A stretch of 64,000 bases of DNA. It comes from Amorphophallus konjac. Taxonomy: Eukaryota; Streptophyta; Magnoliopsida; Alismatales; Araceae. Position 1 is the stretch's first letter. Each line of letters opens with the position of its first letter. The position numbers were made by a program, and so were the translations under genes. Under the pieces are notes generated by a model. That model was given only the letters and a program-made list of their open reading frames with translations, was not told the origin of the DNA and searched no databases. The stretch is taken from the NCBI GenBank assembly GCA_022559845.1, contig CM040125.1, positions 289,526,200 through 289,590,199 on the forward strand. The letters are read 5' to 3'. This document shows, one piece after another, positions 1-11,056 of this stretch.

Positions 1-79
1 CAAAAAAAGCACCCTGGGAAGGGGCGTTATCATTTAATTCTATTTTTCTGAATATGTATTCCAGGATTTTAATCGATAC

Positions 80-1272
80 GCGCCCTAGTAAGGGGCGTTT
101 CTTTTCAATTCACGCCCTGTTACGGGGCGTTAACACATGAAAAATGACCTTGTCTAGGTCGTGAATTCAAGAAATACCAGGAAAGCAAGATTTGCACGAT
201 AATCAAGGATAACAATCATAGAGTCATGACAGGAAAATTGGCAGGAATTCAGATGCAATATATTAGATTTGATGTTTCATGTTTATTGACTTTTAACCGT
301 TAACAATTATTGATTTCATGTAATTGCATGGATAATCAGTTCTTAAATAGGTGATTAACATTTACATGAAATTAACGCCTGTGTACAGGGCGTCAAATAT
401 GAAATTGACGACCTATGCAGGGTCGTGTCTTGTAAATTAGCGCCCTTGACAGGGGCGTCTCTTTCAAAATATTGCAGAAACGTATTAAAACTATAATAAA
501 CCATATGCATGTCATGCTTATATATACGTATATCTTGCATTAATTTTGTTTGGGCTACCATAACTTGAGAAAACCTACCTTATGATAATTTGATGATTTG
601 AACCGTGAGAAGAGGAGCTCTAGTTCTTCGGTCCTGTAATTCCTACGAGAACAGAAGAAGAAATATTAGTATTTCTTCATACTTCCTGACCGAAGGTAAA
701 AGAAAGAAGAACATCACCTTTGTTCTTCACGTACGTAGGTGCTTTTCCTAACCTGTAAGAAGAGAAGAGATGAAGAGTTAGTAACTCTTCATTTGACAGT
801 AAATAGAAAGAAAAGAACGTTCAGTTCTTTACTCACCATAGCAGACGATCGATCAAATAGGTTTAGGGTTGGATCGAACAGGCTTATATATAGGATTTTG
901 GAAATCCTATTAGGGTTAGTGATTGTGTGGAAGTAATACTTCCATGATAGAGTCATTACCACCTTTTAACTCTTTCTAATACTTATCAATTACCCTGGAT
1001 AAGTTCCCATGTAGAACGGAACTCGAATGGAATTAACGACTTTGGTCAGGTCGTCGATTCTTGAATTGACGACCTGGTTCAGGTCGTTTCTTAAGAAGCG
1101 CCTTGTATAAGGGCGTTCCTTGTTTTAAAACACGCCCAAGAAAAGGGCGTTTCTTGTCCTTGCACTTTTTGGCGTTTGGAATTTGACGTCTTGTGGTGAG
1201 GGCGTCCTTTCTTGAATAACGCCTTAGGTAGAGGCGTTTATTATTAAATTAACGCCTTAATGAGAGGCGTTA
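80..1272. repeat. Dispersed short hairpin motifs in LTR F
   Basis: About fourteen copies of a roughly 20-nt inverted repeat occur in two clusters (10-460 and 1030-1272). Clear examples are AACGCCT-N7-AGGCGTT near 1218 and 1252, ACGCCC-N7-GGGCGT near 1132, and ACGACCT-N5-AGGTCGT near 1066. Arms are conserved, loops vary in sequence, and flanks are AT rich. The same motif is in element C. Confidence 0.8.
885..892 (-). promoter_or_regulatory. TATA box of LTR F
   Basis: The reverse complement reads TATATATA inside cctatatataagcc. It sits at the place in the LTR equivalent to the TATAAATA box of the related C LTRs (31799-31806), which supports the minus orientation. Confidence 0.5.
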
Positions 1273-1377
1273 TTTGCATCTTGGGTTTTATTCCTCCATT
1301 TAACCCTCTTCTTATTATCTGTATTATATATATATATTTTAATTCATTTCAAATATTCATTTATCAGGGTTGCTACA

Positions 1378-2164
1378 CTTCGGACCCCTCCATGTTTAAT
1401 TCCATATCTTTATCCATCTCTCATCCTCGTCTGGAACCTCCGGACCCCACTCTATTTAATTCATTGTCTTCCCGTCCGGAACCTCCGGACCCCTCTCTTT
1501 TTGGTTCCTTGTCTTTATCCTACCCTCACGTTCCACCCCGTCCGGAACCTCCGGACCCCTCCATGTTTAATTCCTTATCTTTATCCATCTCTCATCTCCC
1601 TCCAGAACCTCCGGATTTCTCATATCATTCTTCATCTCTCTCAGGGTATCGCACCCTTCCTTTTTATATCCCTCTGGAACCTCCAGATTTCTCATCTTGT
1701 TATCCATCCCTCCTAGGGCATCGCGCCCTTCCTTTTCATATTCGTCCGAAGTCTCCGGACCTTTCCTTCTTTCGATTTATCCTTTTGTTCTTATGTGGCA
1801 TCGTGTCCTTCGTCCTTTTCATCCCTTTACATTACCTTTTTGCATATCTTTTCCCGGGGCATCGCGTCCCTCATCATTTTCTTCCTCCGGAACCTCCGGA
1901 TCCATTCTCCTCTGATTCTCCTCCTTTACATCCGGACCCCCAGGATCCGCCTCTCTCAATTCATCAGTTTCTAATTCCTCTCGATCTTGATCCCGAGTCT
2001 AACTCGATTCATGTCATATTAATTGTCTCGGGTATCTGCCCGTTCTCATACTGCTTTCGAGGCTTTAGTCCTCACCTTTTTCTTTGATTCCTTTCTTATC
2101 TTGTAAATTCTTCTAGACATCTTCTGTCTAATCCTTTGTTTTTATCACCATTCCTTTACAATAA
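1378..2164. repeat. Imperfect tandem repeats with TCCGGA hairpins
   Basis: A tract of loosely tandem 60-75 bp units, each with a perfect or near-perfect inverted repeat GTCCGGA-acc-TCCGGAC (exact at 1474-1490 and 1540-1556; variants near 1430, 1600, 1672, 1742, 1886, 1932). From 1640 a second hairpin, AGGGC-atcgc-GCCCT, alternates with it. One frame is open and reads EPPDP-type repeats, but that frame runs across the LTR F boundary and looks like a by-product of the repeat. I cannot assign the tract to a known element part; it lies just upstream of element A's integrase. Confidence 0.7.
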
Positions 2165-3372
2165 ACCACAATAGAGGCTAGGAAAGCCATAAGGAAAGTT
2201 ATCCAGAGGTATACATTGGTTGGAGGATTGCTATATAAGAGAAGCCTAACTGGTGTTCTTCTAAGGTGTTTTGATGATAATGAGTCTGGAAATGCGTAGA
2301 GGAAGCACACTCAAGTGTATGTGGTGGTCATGTAAACGGTCAAATGCTTGTTAATAAGATCATTTGCCAAGACTTTTACTGGCCTACCATGGGGGAAGAT
2401 TGTACTATCTATGTCCATCGGTGTGTCAAGTGTCAACTTCACGCCGATAAACTTCATTCTCCATCCTCTTCACTTCATCCAGTCTCCTCCCCATGGCCTT
2501 TCTCTATGTGGGCTTTCGATGTTATTGGTCCTCTTGGTAATCCTTACTCCCTCACTAAGCAAAAATCATTCATCCTTACTGCAACGGAGTACTTCACCAA
2601 ATGGGCCGAAGCTGAAGCTTACGTGGAAGTTAAAGCATCAACAATCTGTAAGTTCATCATGAAGAACATCATTGTCAGATTCGGCATCCCGAGAACCATC
2701 ATCACCGACAATGGGCCACAATTCATTTCTCAAGACCTTCAGGACCTCTGCAAAAAGTATAAAATTGCATTGCATCATTCATCGCCATATTATCCACAGG
2801 GCAATGGCCAAGCAGAGGCCACTAATAAAACACTGATTAAAATCATAAAAAAGACATGTGAGTCTAACAAGTTCTCGGATTGGCCAGAAAAGCTGATTGA
2901 GGCTTTATGGGCCTATCGCACTTCAATCCGTACTCCCACTGGGCAAACTCCGTTCGCCCTTACTTATGGGATGGAGGCGGTGCTTCCGTACGAAATTCTG
3001 ATTCCCTCTCTAAGAGTACAATTGGATAAGGACCTCCCCCTCGACGAACGTCGTGATTCACTCCTTGGCCAATTGGAACTCTTAGATGAGAAACGGCTGA
3101 CCGCTGCCGAGCATGCACGTGTATATCAGAATAGACTCACACGTTTTTATCAAAAGAAGGTCATTGAAAGGAAATTTCAAGTTGGTGAAATGGTAGTGAA
3201 AAGAATCTTTGTAAAACCTGGCGGCCCACGTTCTAAACTCCAACCCAATTGGGAAGGACCGTACGTGAGTCAGGCTGTGCATCCTGGCAACGCCTACAAG
3301 TTAGTCAATGCTGAAGGAGTCGAGTTATCTCACCCTTGGAATGGGCTTTATCTTAAGAAGTACTATCCTTAG
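2165..3372 (+). pseudogene. Element A: Tat-type gypsy integrase (5' truncated, one frameshift)
   Basis: This is the integrase that inserts cDNA of a Ty3/gypsy element into chromosomes. The N-terminal HHCC zinc-binding segment starts near 2250, but a one-base deletion near 2298 puts its first half in another frame from the rest. From 2344 the frame stays open for 342 residues. The catalytic triad is complete: D59 (AFDVIG), D122 (TDNGPQF) and E158 (GNGQAEA), with the usual 35 residues between the last two. The C-terminal part has the GDMVL-like GEMVVKRIF block, and there is no chromodomain, which fits the Tat/Athila side of gypsy rather than the chromoviruses B and C. Reverse transcriptase and RNase H are absent upstream, where sequence changes to the TCCGGA repeat tract. 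Lineage assignment is by family resemblance. Confidence 0.85.
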
Positions 3373-5260
3373 ATAAGTGTAAATAGTCTCAAAAAATGAT
3401 GAAACGAAAAACAACAAAAAATTGAAAAAAAATTTGAAAATAACAAAAAAATATGTATATATACAATAACAAAAGTAAAAAAAATAGGAAAATGAAAAAA
3501 AAATATAGAAAATTCAAAATGCCAATGCCTGGAGACCACCATATAGTTAAGTCATCGCATTCAACCTCCATATTGGGATAGGGCCTATTAAGACTTGGTA
3601 GGTTCCGGGTCTTGGTTTGCCAGAACCGGGGAGATCCCTGTCCGACTAGTTCGGCTTATGCCCCCTCAAAAGAAGGCAACATACATGTACACATGTGTTA
3701 TATGAAAGATCGGTAGCACCGCTCATGGTGAGGCCTCACCCAGAAGGTCTCTAGAAGGCTTAAATCTTTATTCTCTCTCTTCTCGACCGAATGAGACAGT
3801 CGGCGCCCTTAAAACGCTGAGCATGGGAAACACGAACACAACTCCTAGGGTGAGAGTAGGGTCCAATTCCTCGAGCATGGGTCAGAGTACGAGAAGAGGG
3901 CAGTGTCCCCGCAGGCATCCAAGAGGGATTTCACATTGTCAAAATACTATGTCCCTCGCAAAAATCTGTCAAGAAAAAATCAGAAAAGAAGAACAAAATC
4001 AAAGTCAAGTGAAAAGCCTGGTCGTAACCGTGCCTGATCCCACAAATGAAATCCCTTTGGCTGAAAGTCAAATTCTATATAACAGGGGTCATGAGATGTA
4101 AATGCTCGAGATTTGGTCTGAAGTTGCCCGAAAGGGGAAGTTAAGTGCACCCCTACTGGCTCGCCGGGTTAACGGTTTTGCCGGTCCTCTCAGGAGGTTT
4201 GCCCCCTATACTCTTCCTTCTTCCTCTGAAGATGAAGACTCAATGGAGTCCCTGAAGGGTGAAACTCACCAAAGTCTGCAACCACCGTTCGACACAAACG
4301 TATGGTTGTCCGTCTTGGAAAGCACAAGTCATTGTCGTGAAAGAGTCTCCGTATTTCTGGCTGGTCAAGACCCTTATCTACCATCTTAATATCTTATAGT
4401 CTAACCTCGGGCTTAGACCAATGCAAGCGCGTCACCTACAGGTGCGACGGCGTCTGATTCCGGGTCAGCGTCGCGCGGTTGGTCATTTGGGTTCCAGGGT
4501 GTTCCATTACATATCATCTAGAGTTCTGAGGAAATAGACCCGGGCCGGGCAAATCATTTATCTTGAACACCTTTTGGGTGAATCCCTGTGGTCGGAAGCA
4601 ACTGGGAGCCTAAGCATGGCATGACGGTATTGTCATCAGGGTAAGTCTTAGCCGGCGGGATTATCATTCGAGGAGTCTAGAGGCCCAAATCAACTTAGAT
4701 GTGCACTTAGGATGCCTGGGAGGTTAGCAAGAAACCCTCGTCCTCATGCAGGTTAGATGTTATATCAAGTGGTCGTCATGCATTAGCAAAAACAAAAAAA
4801 TAAACAAACCAAAAACAAACAAAAAAATAACAAATCTAAAAATCCAAAAAAAGCAAAAAAATGTACATGCACAAAAAATGGAAATATAAAAGACCAAAAA
4901 AACAATAAACAAACAACAAAATACAAAAAAATGAATACACCTGCAAAAACAAAGAAAATCACATCTTCGCATGATCGCATTTGTATGCACCATTCATTTT
5001 AAATTCTCGTTTGAATCCGTGTGCTTGTCTGTCGCATTCATTATCCTTTATTATTGCCTTTGTTAATAAAGGCTTGCCCCTTGACTCGTTATCAAGGACG
5101 GCTCAAATCATGTTTATTTATTGAGCAAGGGGCAAGTCAGAGCAGAGATGCTAACTTGTTTGCTTAAGTGTATGCAGGGACTAGAGTGATCAAGAAAAGC
5201 AGAGAACCAAGCACGAACTAATTTATTCCACTCTCAACTAAAAACAAATAGAAGTCTACA
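3373..5260 (+). other. Non-coding tail of element A between integrase and antisense gene
   Basis: No credible coding region. It opens with an A-rich stretch (3395-3520), then mixed sequence, then another A-rich stretch (4785-4960) with AAAAAAC-type runs. Position after pol matches the long untranslated region typical of Tat elements. Small open frames here have no recognisable motif. Confidence 0.55.
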
Positions 5261-7887
5261 TCAGGTTTCACCTTCTCTCTCCACATTACTTGTCCCGCCA
5301 CCCTCCGGACGAGACACTCTTGAGGGGGCTATCCAATCATGGAATGCGGTCCTTCTACCGCTTTGTGGGCCTCTTTCTATCTCTACTCCCCGGCACCGAT
5401 CTGCGGGGGCACCAAAGAAGCTGCTGACACGAAAGCCACGCTCTCGTGCTCTTCGGTAGCGTTCCTCACCATCCTTTAGCCACTGTTCGGCGAGGCCGAG
5501 ACTGGTCTTCAATTCAAATATTTGGGCCTCCAGGGCCCTCTTCTCCTCTTTCTCGGCCGACCTCTTGGCCTTTTCTCTTTCCTTGGCCTTTTCCCTCTCA
5601 ACACGTTCTCTCGCTCTGTCTTCCCTCTCCAGCTGAAGGTTGATCCTCAGCTCTATAGCGTCCCTAGAAAAGTCGTCACCTGGACGACGCTGCAGTTCCT
5701 CTTCTAGCTCGGCTATTCTAGCTTCCTTCTGGGCGGCATGCGCGAGTGCCTCCTCCGTTTCTTTCTCCTGCCAAACGTTTCATCTCAGGCTTCTGGTAAC
5801 GCTTGAACAAGGGATATTAAATGGTGAGGCTCTCACCTGTACAGAAAGCATCCCTTCTACTTCAGCAGCCCGCTGGGTGGCATGAGCAAGTTGCTCGTGG
5901 AGTAGATCTAACTCCGAAGTGGGAATCCATAGACTGGAAGAAACGCCGTCTGCCCCCATCGCCGATGAAACGACATCGAACTGGGCACGCTGCGTACACA
6001 CACGAGAGGTGACAGTTAAAGGGTTAGCGCCATGAATTTCAAATCATGCCAGAAGTATGTATATATACACTTACTGATGAACCCAGAGCCGCTCAGGTGT
6101 CAGTTAACTCTCGCTCCGTGTCCGATAAACGAGCTTGTAAGTTCGTTATTATGGTGTCACGGGCATCCTACAGCCATAGCTCTTGAGTTCACAAACAAAA
6201 ATAAAAAAATGGAAATTATAAAAGACAAAAAAATGGTGTTTTACTTTACCTCTATAAGCCCTCCAAGCTGGAGCCTCTCCGCATACATTGCCCTATAGAG
6301 CCGTAGGTAATCTTCACTATCTTGCGCTTGCGATTCAACGAGCGTGCCACCCCGCTGCCAGTCTTCATACTGTTCGGGGAAGCGCACCCTCCAATCAACG
6401 CAGGTTGCTGGCCCACGCGTCTTCTTTCCGACGTTGGGTGAGGAGGTTATATCCACCCATTCCTGGGCAAGCCCGAGGGTCCTCATGGTTAACCGTAGCC
6501 TTAGTGGCTCAATTTCATTCAAGCAATGCAGCCAGAGGTCCCGTCCAAATCGGGCACGGCTTCGAATTACCCATGGCTGGTCGGCATCGACCATGTTCAA
6601 GTAAGGCCTCCAGTTCACCTATGTTGGTTATACATATCTTCTTAGTTACTCAAAAATACAAAAAAATGGTAAAAAATGAACAAAATAAAAAAAATAGAAA
6701 AGAGTATCCTACCATCGTTGCAGGGAATTCTTGTAGCTCCCGTCTCGATACCATCAGCTGGTAGGATAATGGTGCTGTACTCATGATGGGTTGCCACCGC
6801 CTAGCCAACGGGATCGTCACTGTCCGACAGTGTCGAGCTCTCCCCATTGGAATATAATAGTAGCTCCATAGCTACACCATCATGTGTCATTGGCATCAAC
6901 AAATATAAGAAAAAAAAAGCATAAAACAAAAACCACGAAAAAATAATATTTTACCTGGATGAAGGGCGTAAATCCATTTATTGTCACCTCTCGGCCTGTC
7001 CTTTGCGACATACCTGTGAATAGATGCGCTAGTACGGCAGCTCCCCAGGCGTACTGTCCTACTCTCTCCAAGTCCACGAGCAGCTCCAAGAAGCGGCAGT
7101 GTATGTTGTCTCCCTTGGAGCCCAGTAGCAACCTACCCAGCAGAAAGAGGAGGAACCTCCTCAGGTTCATGTTGGTCCTTTCCCAGTTGCTGGCATCTGC
7201 ACAGTATACAGCACGGGCACCTCTCTCTGCCCTTTCCATAAATTCCTCCAAGGACTCGTCATCCCGTGGACGGATGTCAGTAAGCCCTAACACCTCCAGG
7301 ATCGATGTCTTGGCTACTGACCTGTTCTTCCGTCCATCGAGTTCCAGTCCTAATAGTTTCTAGGCACCTTCTCGGTAATCCACATAAGTGACGCCGGTCA
7401 CTGCCTCTCCATCCACTTTGGGGCCCGTAATGCAGACCATATCTTCCAGACTGGGCACCATGTGCCCCCAAGACATCAGGAATGCCCGACTCGCCGGATC
7501 CCATCTTTCATGTAATGCTTGGATCAGGGCAAGGACGAGCTTTATCGGCTCGATTTGGAGAAAGGCACCGAACCCCATCACGTCGAGTCTGGCCTTTTGG
7601 AAGTCGGGAGACCTCAATACGCTGCCACTACCAGCTCCCACGAAATGTGCGAGCGCATCATGCTCTGCACATATACAAGAGGTGAAAAGGGGAGCATTGC
7701 TAAGCAAGAAAGGAGAAGAAAAGGATGAAGGAAGGAAATCAAAGAAGCCACTTACAAGCTGTGATCGGGTCCTCTCACTCAGTTGTCCTTCGACTTCTGA
7801 GAGTCTCTTGGAACTGCTACCTGATCTGCTCCTCTTCGAGGAGCGGGAAGACTCACCTTCTGCTCTGAAGCTGGATTCACCCTCCAT
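5261..7887 (-). pseudogene. Antisense plant mobile domain (PMD) / coiled-coil gene, seven exons
   Basis: Exons by splice sites and frame (minus): 7887-7756, 7662-6955, 6871-6713, 6618-6250, 6167-6075, 5989-5837, 5767-5261. All six introns are GT-AG, 69-94 nt and phase 0, giving about 706 codons. Exon 1 is Ser/Arg rich. Exons 2-4 resemble the PMD (aminotransferase-like) domain found in transposon-derived plant proteins: FGAFLQIEPIKLVLALI, WDPASRAFLMSWGHMVPSLED, then NWRPYLNM. Exons 5-7 are a charged coiled coil. The ATG at 7887 is preferred because upstream frame has no ATG. Two in-frame stops, TAG at 7360-7362 and TGA at 6093-6095, are both explained by C-to-T. Tat elements are known to carry extra, sometimes antisense, ORFs between pol and the 3' LTR, and this fits. 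Introns can survive because they are antisense to the element's own RNA. Function is unknown. Confidence 0.8.
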
Positions 7888-7985
7888 CCTGAAAAAAATG
7901 AGCAACACTCGCAACCTCCATTCCTTACAAACTTGCACTCCTCAAGTCTACTCTCAGGACCTTGGTGCTTCCAGGTCGAGAGAAA

Positions 7986-7990
7986 GGAGA
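7986..7990. repeat. Target site duplication of element B, left copy (GGAGA)
   Basis: GGAGA precedes the TGTCACGCC start of the left LTR. The matching copy is at 18832-18836 after the right LTR. Confidence 0.9.
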
Positions 7991-10982
7991 TGTCACGCCC
8001 CGAACAAGGCGGAAGTATCGGGACGTACAGTTAGGGACACGCTAGCAAGAGAGGGAACTAAATCTAAAATGATACACAAGTGCTACAAGATGGAAATGCT
8101 AAATGATCATTAATAAACCACGACTAATACAATAATCCTCAAGTTCAACTTAATACAACTGGAATAATCAACCACTAAAACTCAATAACATGACTGAGAC
8201 TAAAAGCTCTCTAAAACACAACTAAAGAAAGATAACACACTACTAACACACTAGAACTGATACACTCAAGACATCACTCCTGCCCTTCCCCATCGGTAAG
8301 CGCGTCACCTGAAAAGCCTGGAAAAGGGGGAAATAACGGGGTGTGAGCTAACGCTCAGTAGAAAATAACAGACATGTATAAGTGATTAACAGTTTAATTA
8401 CATTTTCAAAATGTCATGTTACAAATGATAAAAACAATAAAAGATAACGATGATATCACGAAACGAACTTCAAAGATCTTGCAAGGTCAAGAAATATAAT
8501 GAATAGAATAGTAAGACAAGAATTTACTATAGGAGATAACGATAAAAAGTTGGCCATATCAAGTCAATTCAAGTCATGTCAAGCACGTATGTAATTTCAT
8601 TTCCACGTCCAAGTAATGAGCAAGTACAGTAACCACAAGTAGAGTATAGAACAGTGACGAGTGGAAAGTGAAGAGTAGTAGAAAGTAATGTAGAGAGTAG
8701 TGGAGAGAGTAGTGGACAGTCCTAGATTTAACACATGTCAAGTACTGGTGCCAAATGCCACACCTAGTCATTCACCTCCCAGGGGTACACGTAGTGTTCG
8801 GGCGCTCTTCCCAGGACCAGACCGAGCCCTTAATTGTTTGCCAGGCATTGATTTCTTTGGATCAAAGATCCCACGAATCTAGACTTTCACAGTTTATGTC
8901 CAGAATTCCAAGGTTTAAACTAAGTAGCAATAACAACTTCAAGTAGGAAGGAGATTCATTTCCAGAATTTCAAGGTAAGTATAATCATCAAGGAGATTGA
9001 AATCAAGTCACAACAAGAGTTAATCGTGCTGCGCTACTGTAAAACAGCAGCAATCAAACAAGCTAATCAACATATTAATCCTAATCATCAAGTTAAGATA
9101 TCATGATTTAACCATTATCATTTGCATTAAGACAATTGCCAAGAAGCTGATTCAAGATGATAAGGCAAAGAACAACTCCCACAGGAGTGAAATAGAATGC
9201 ATTAACAGAGATTTAGTTACACCATTAACCACTAATTATGTGGGTTTCTAATTAATCTTGTATGCATTAAAATGAAGATGGTAAACGGTGCGTTTTTATA
9301 CTAAGTTTGCATGTATGGACCAATGTTAATTGAAACTAAAAGGGTACATGAATAGGTCATTAGTTCCTCAAAAATGTAGTTTTCAAAGTGTTTAGGTTGA
9401 ATGGTTTGATTCCCCGATGATCCGGATTGATCCCCGGGTCAAATCATCAAAAAAAAACGGGTTTACAATGCATGGGTCGACCCCTGGAAAAATTCCAGGG
9501 ATGGGTCGACCCCTGGGTCGACCCCTGCAATCCTGGCTGCATGGGTCGACCCATGGGTCGACCCCTGCAGGTTGTGGGATGGGTCGACCCGTGGGTCGAC
9601 CCCTTGATTTCCAGACCCAAAAAGGCCTCAAAAAAAACATGAAAACTCCATGAATTGGGGTCTAAATGTATTGGGATCATAACCATAGACTCTAGGGTCA
9701 TTAATATGCATCTTAGGGTCATGAAACATAATTTTAAATAACGAATTTCGATAGGAATCCAATGAAATACAACCTATTCTATGAAGAACACAAGAAAAGT
9801 CTAGCTTGCTAGCATGCTTCTAATAACACACGAAATACTCTAGGCATGATCTGTAAAAATTGGGGATTTTGATGTCAAAAGAAAGCTAACATGCTATTGA
9901 TTACATTCATGTATGTTAATTAGAAATTGGGCTGTTATCACCTACCTCAAATTGAAGAAGGAACTCGAAACCTAGAATAAAGAACAACTTGACAGCACCT
10001 CACTAAAACTTCGATATCTCCTCGGATACCTAATGAAAATTGGGGCTTTTGCCACCAATGGAAAGAGCTCGATGAGAGGTACAATCTGCTATACTCATGA
10101 TCAAGATTTGGTTGAGAATTCCTACCTCAATAGATTGATCAAAGAAGGATGAAGGGAAGCCAACGGCCTGCTGACCGACCTCCACAAATCGAACTAGATC
10201 TCTCCAGATCCGAAATTTCAGCGAACCCCACAGCAGCCAAATGAAAGAAGACTCGTAGGGCTTCATTTTGATAGCTCATAAAGCTTCTGGAGCCTTCTGA
10301 GTTGGGAGTATTCGCTGCTGCAAGCCGCGTGTTTAGAAACGGCGCCGAAATCCTTGACTTGACCTAACTATGTCGGCAGCACGTTTTGGGGCTAAGTTTA
10401 CCTCAAATTGATTGAGGGTAAATGTTCCTTTATGTAATACCTTTCATTTGCCTCTGGAATCACCCCATTTGGTTGAGAAACAAGCTCGAATTTGATGTTC
10501 AAAGTTTGGGTGAATAGTAAATTCGAATTTGGGTTAGGTGGGTTATAAGTCAGGCTTAATCCACTGATTAGGGCTAGATAATGATTTAATTAGGCTTACT
10601 CCAAGAAGATAAAAGTGTTAGTCGAAGCATCTATTATTTAATTACTATTTTTATGAATTTTTATATAGTAAATAAAATTCCATTTCTACTATTCCGTAAT
10701 TAATTAAATATTAAGTTCGGAAGAATTAGTTCGCTAATTCGGCTTAATAAACGATTGTATTAGGCTTAATTGTAGAAGACAAAGTTGATAAACAAAATTA
10801 ATTCTACAAGATGTGATTTTTGGGGATTTTTAGAAAATAGTAGAAAAATGACTTATTCTTTTAATTAATTAATTAATCTAATTAATTTGGATAATTCTCA
10901 TTAATTTCGAATACTTCAAATAAATTCCAAATAATTACAAATAACTTTCTAAATAAATTTCTAAAGAATTTGGGGTCTTACA
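7991..10982 (-). repeat. 3' LTR of element B
   Basis: 2992 bp, TG...CA bounded. It is nearly the same as 15787-18831 apart from substitutions, small indels and the rearranged GGGTCGACCC patch. It holds no protein-coding signal; the small open frames are chance. Confidence 0.95.
9474..9602. repeat. Cluster of GGGTCGACCC palindromes, 3' LTR of B
   Basis: Seven exact 10-bp palindromes GGGTCGACCC at 9474, 9503, 9515, 9543, 9555, 9581 and 9593, separated by short CTGCA-containing spacers, within 130 bp of otherwise AT-rich LTR. Confidence 0.95.
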
Positions 10983-10994
10983 CCCTCCCCTACT
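10983..10994 (-). other. Polypurine tract of element B
   Basis: The reverse complement is AGTAGGGGAGGG, directly against the inner end of the 3' LTR. This is the expected primer site for plus-strand DNA synthesis. Confidence 0.85.
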
Positions 10995-11056
10995 TAAAGG
11001 AATTTGGTCCTCCAAATTCACTGCACTAAAACTGAGAGTAGAAAAAGATCGCTCAC

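Larger units (their letters stand above)
1..1377 (-). mobile_element. Element F: right-hand LTR of a Tekay-like chromovirus, cut by window start
   Basis: This stretch is alignable by eye with the LTRs of element C (29247-41157): same order of hairpin motifs, same AT-rich spacers, and the same last bases (cagggttgctaca) ending at 1377. The shared polarity and the minus-strand TATA box give a minus orientation, so this is either the 5' LTR of an element lying to the left or a solo LTR. The base run after 1377 (cttcggac) is not the polypurine tract that follows the left LTR of C, so the internal region is not on this side. The target duplication would be cttcg at 1378-1382, but its partner is outside the window. 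It is clearly diverged from C, so it is a separate and probably older insertion. Confidence 0.75.

Noticed and set aside
1260..2087. Open frame with EPPDPS repeats as a secreted or structural protein gene
   Set aside because: It starts inside LTR F, crosses the LTR boundary and only translates the TCCGGA repeat; no domain and no promoter.
9392..9722. Gly/Arg/Pro-rich frames on both strands in LTR B
   Set aside because: They are translations of the palindromic GGGTCGACCC patch. Presence on both strands follows from palindromy.
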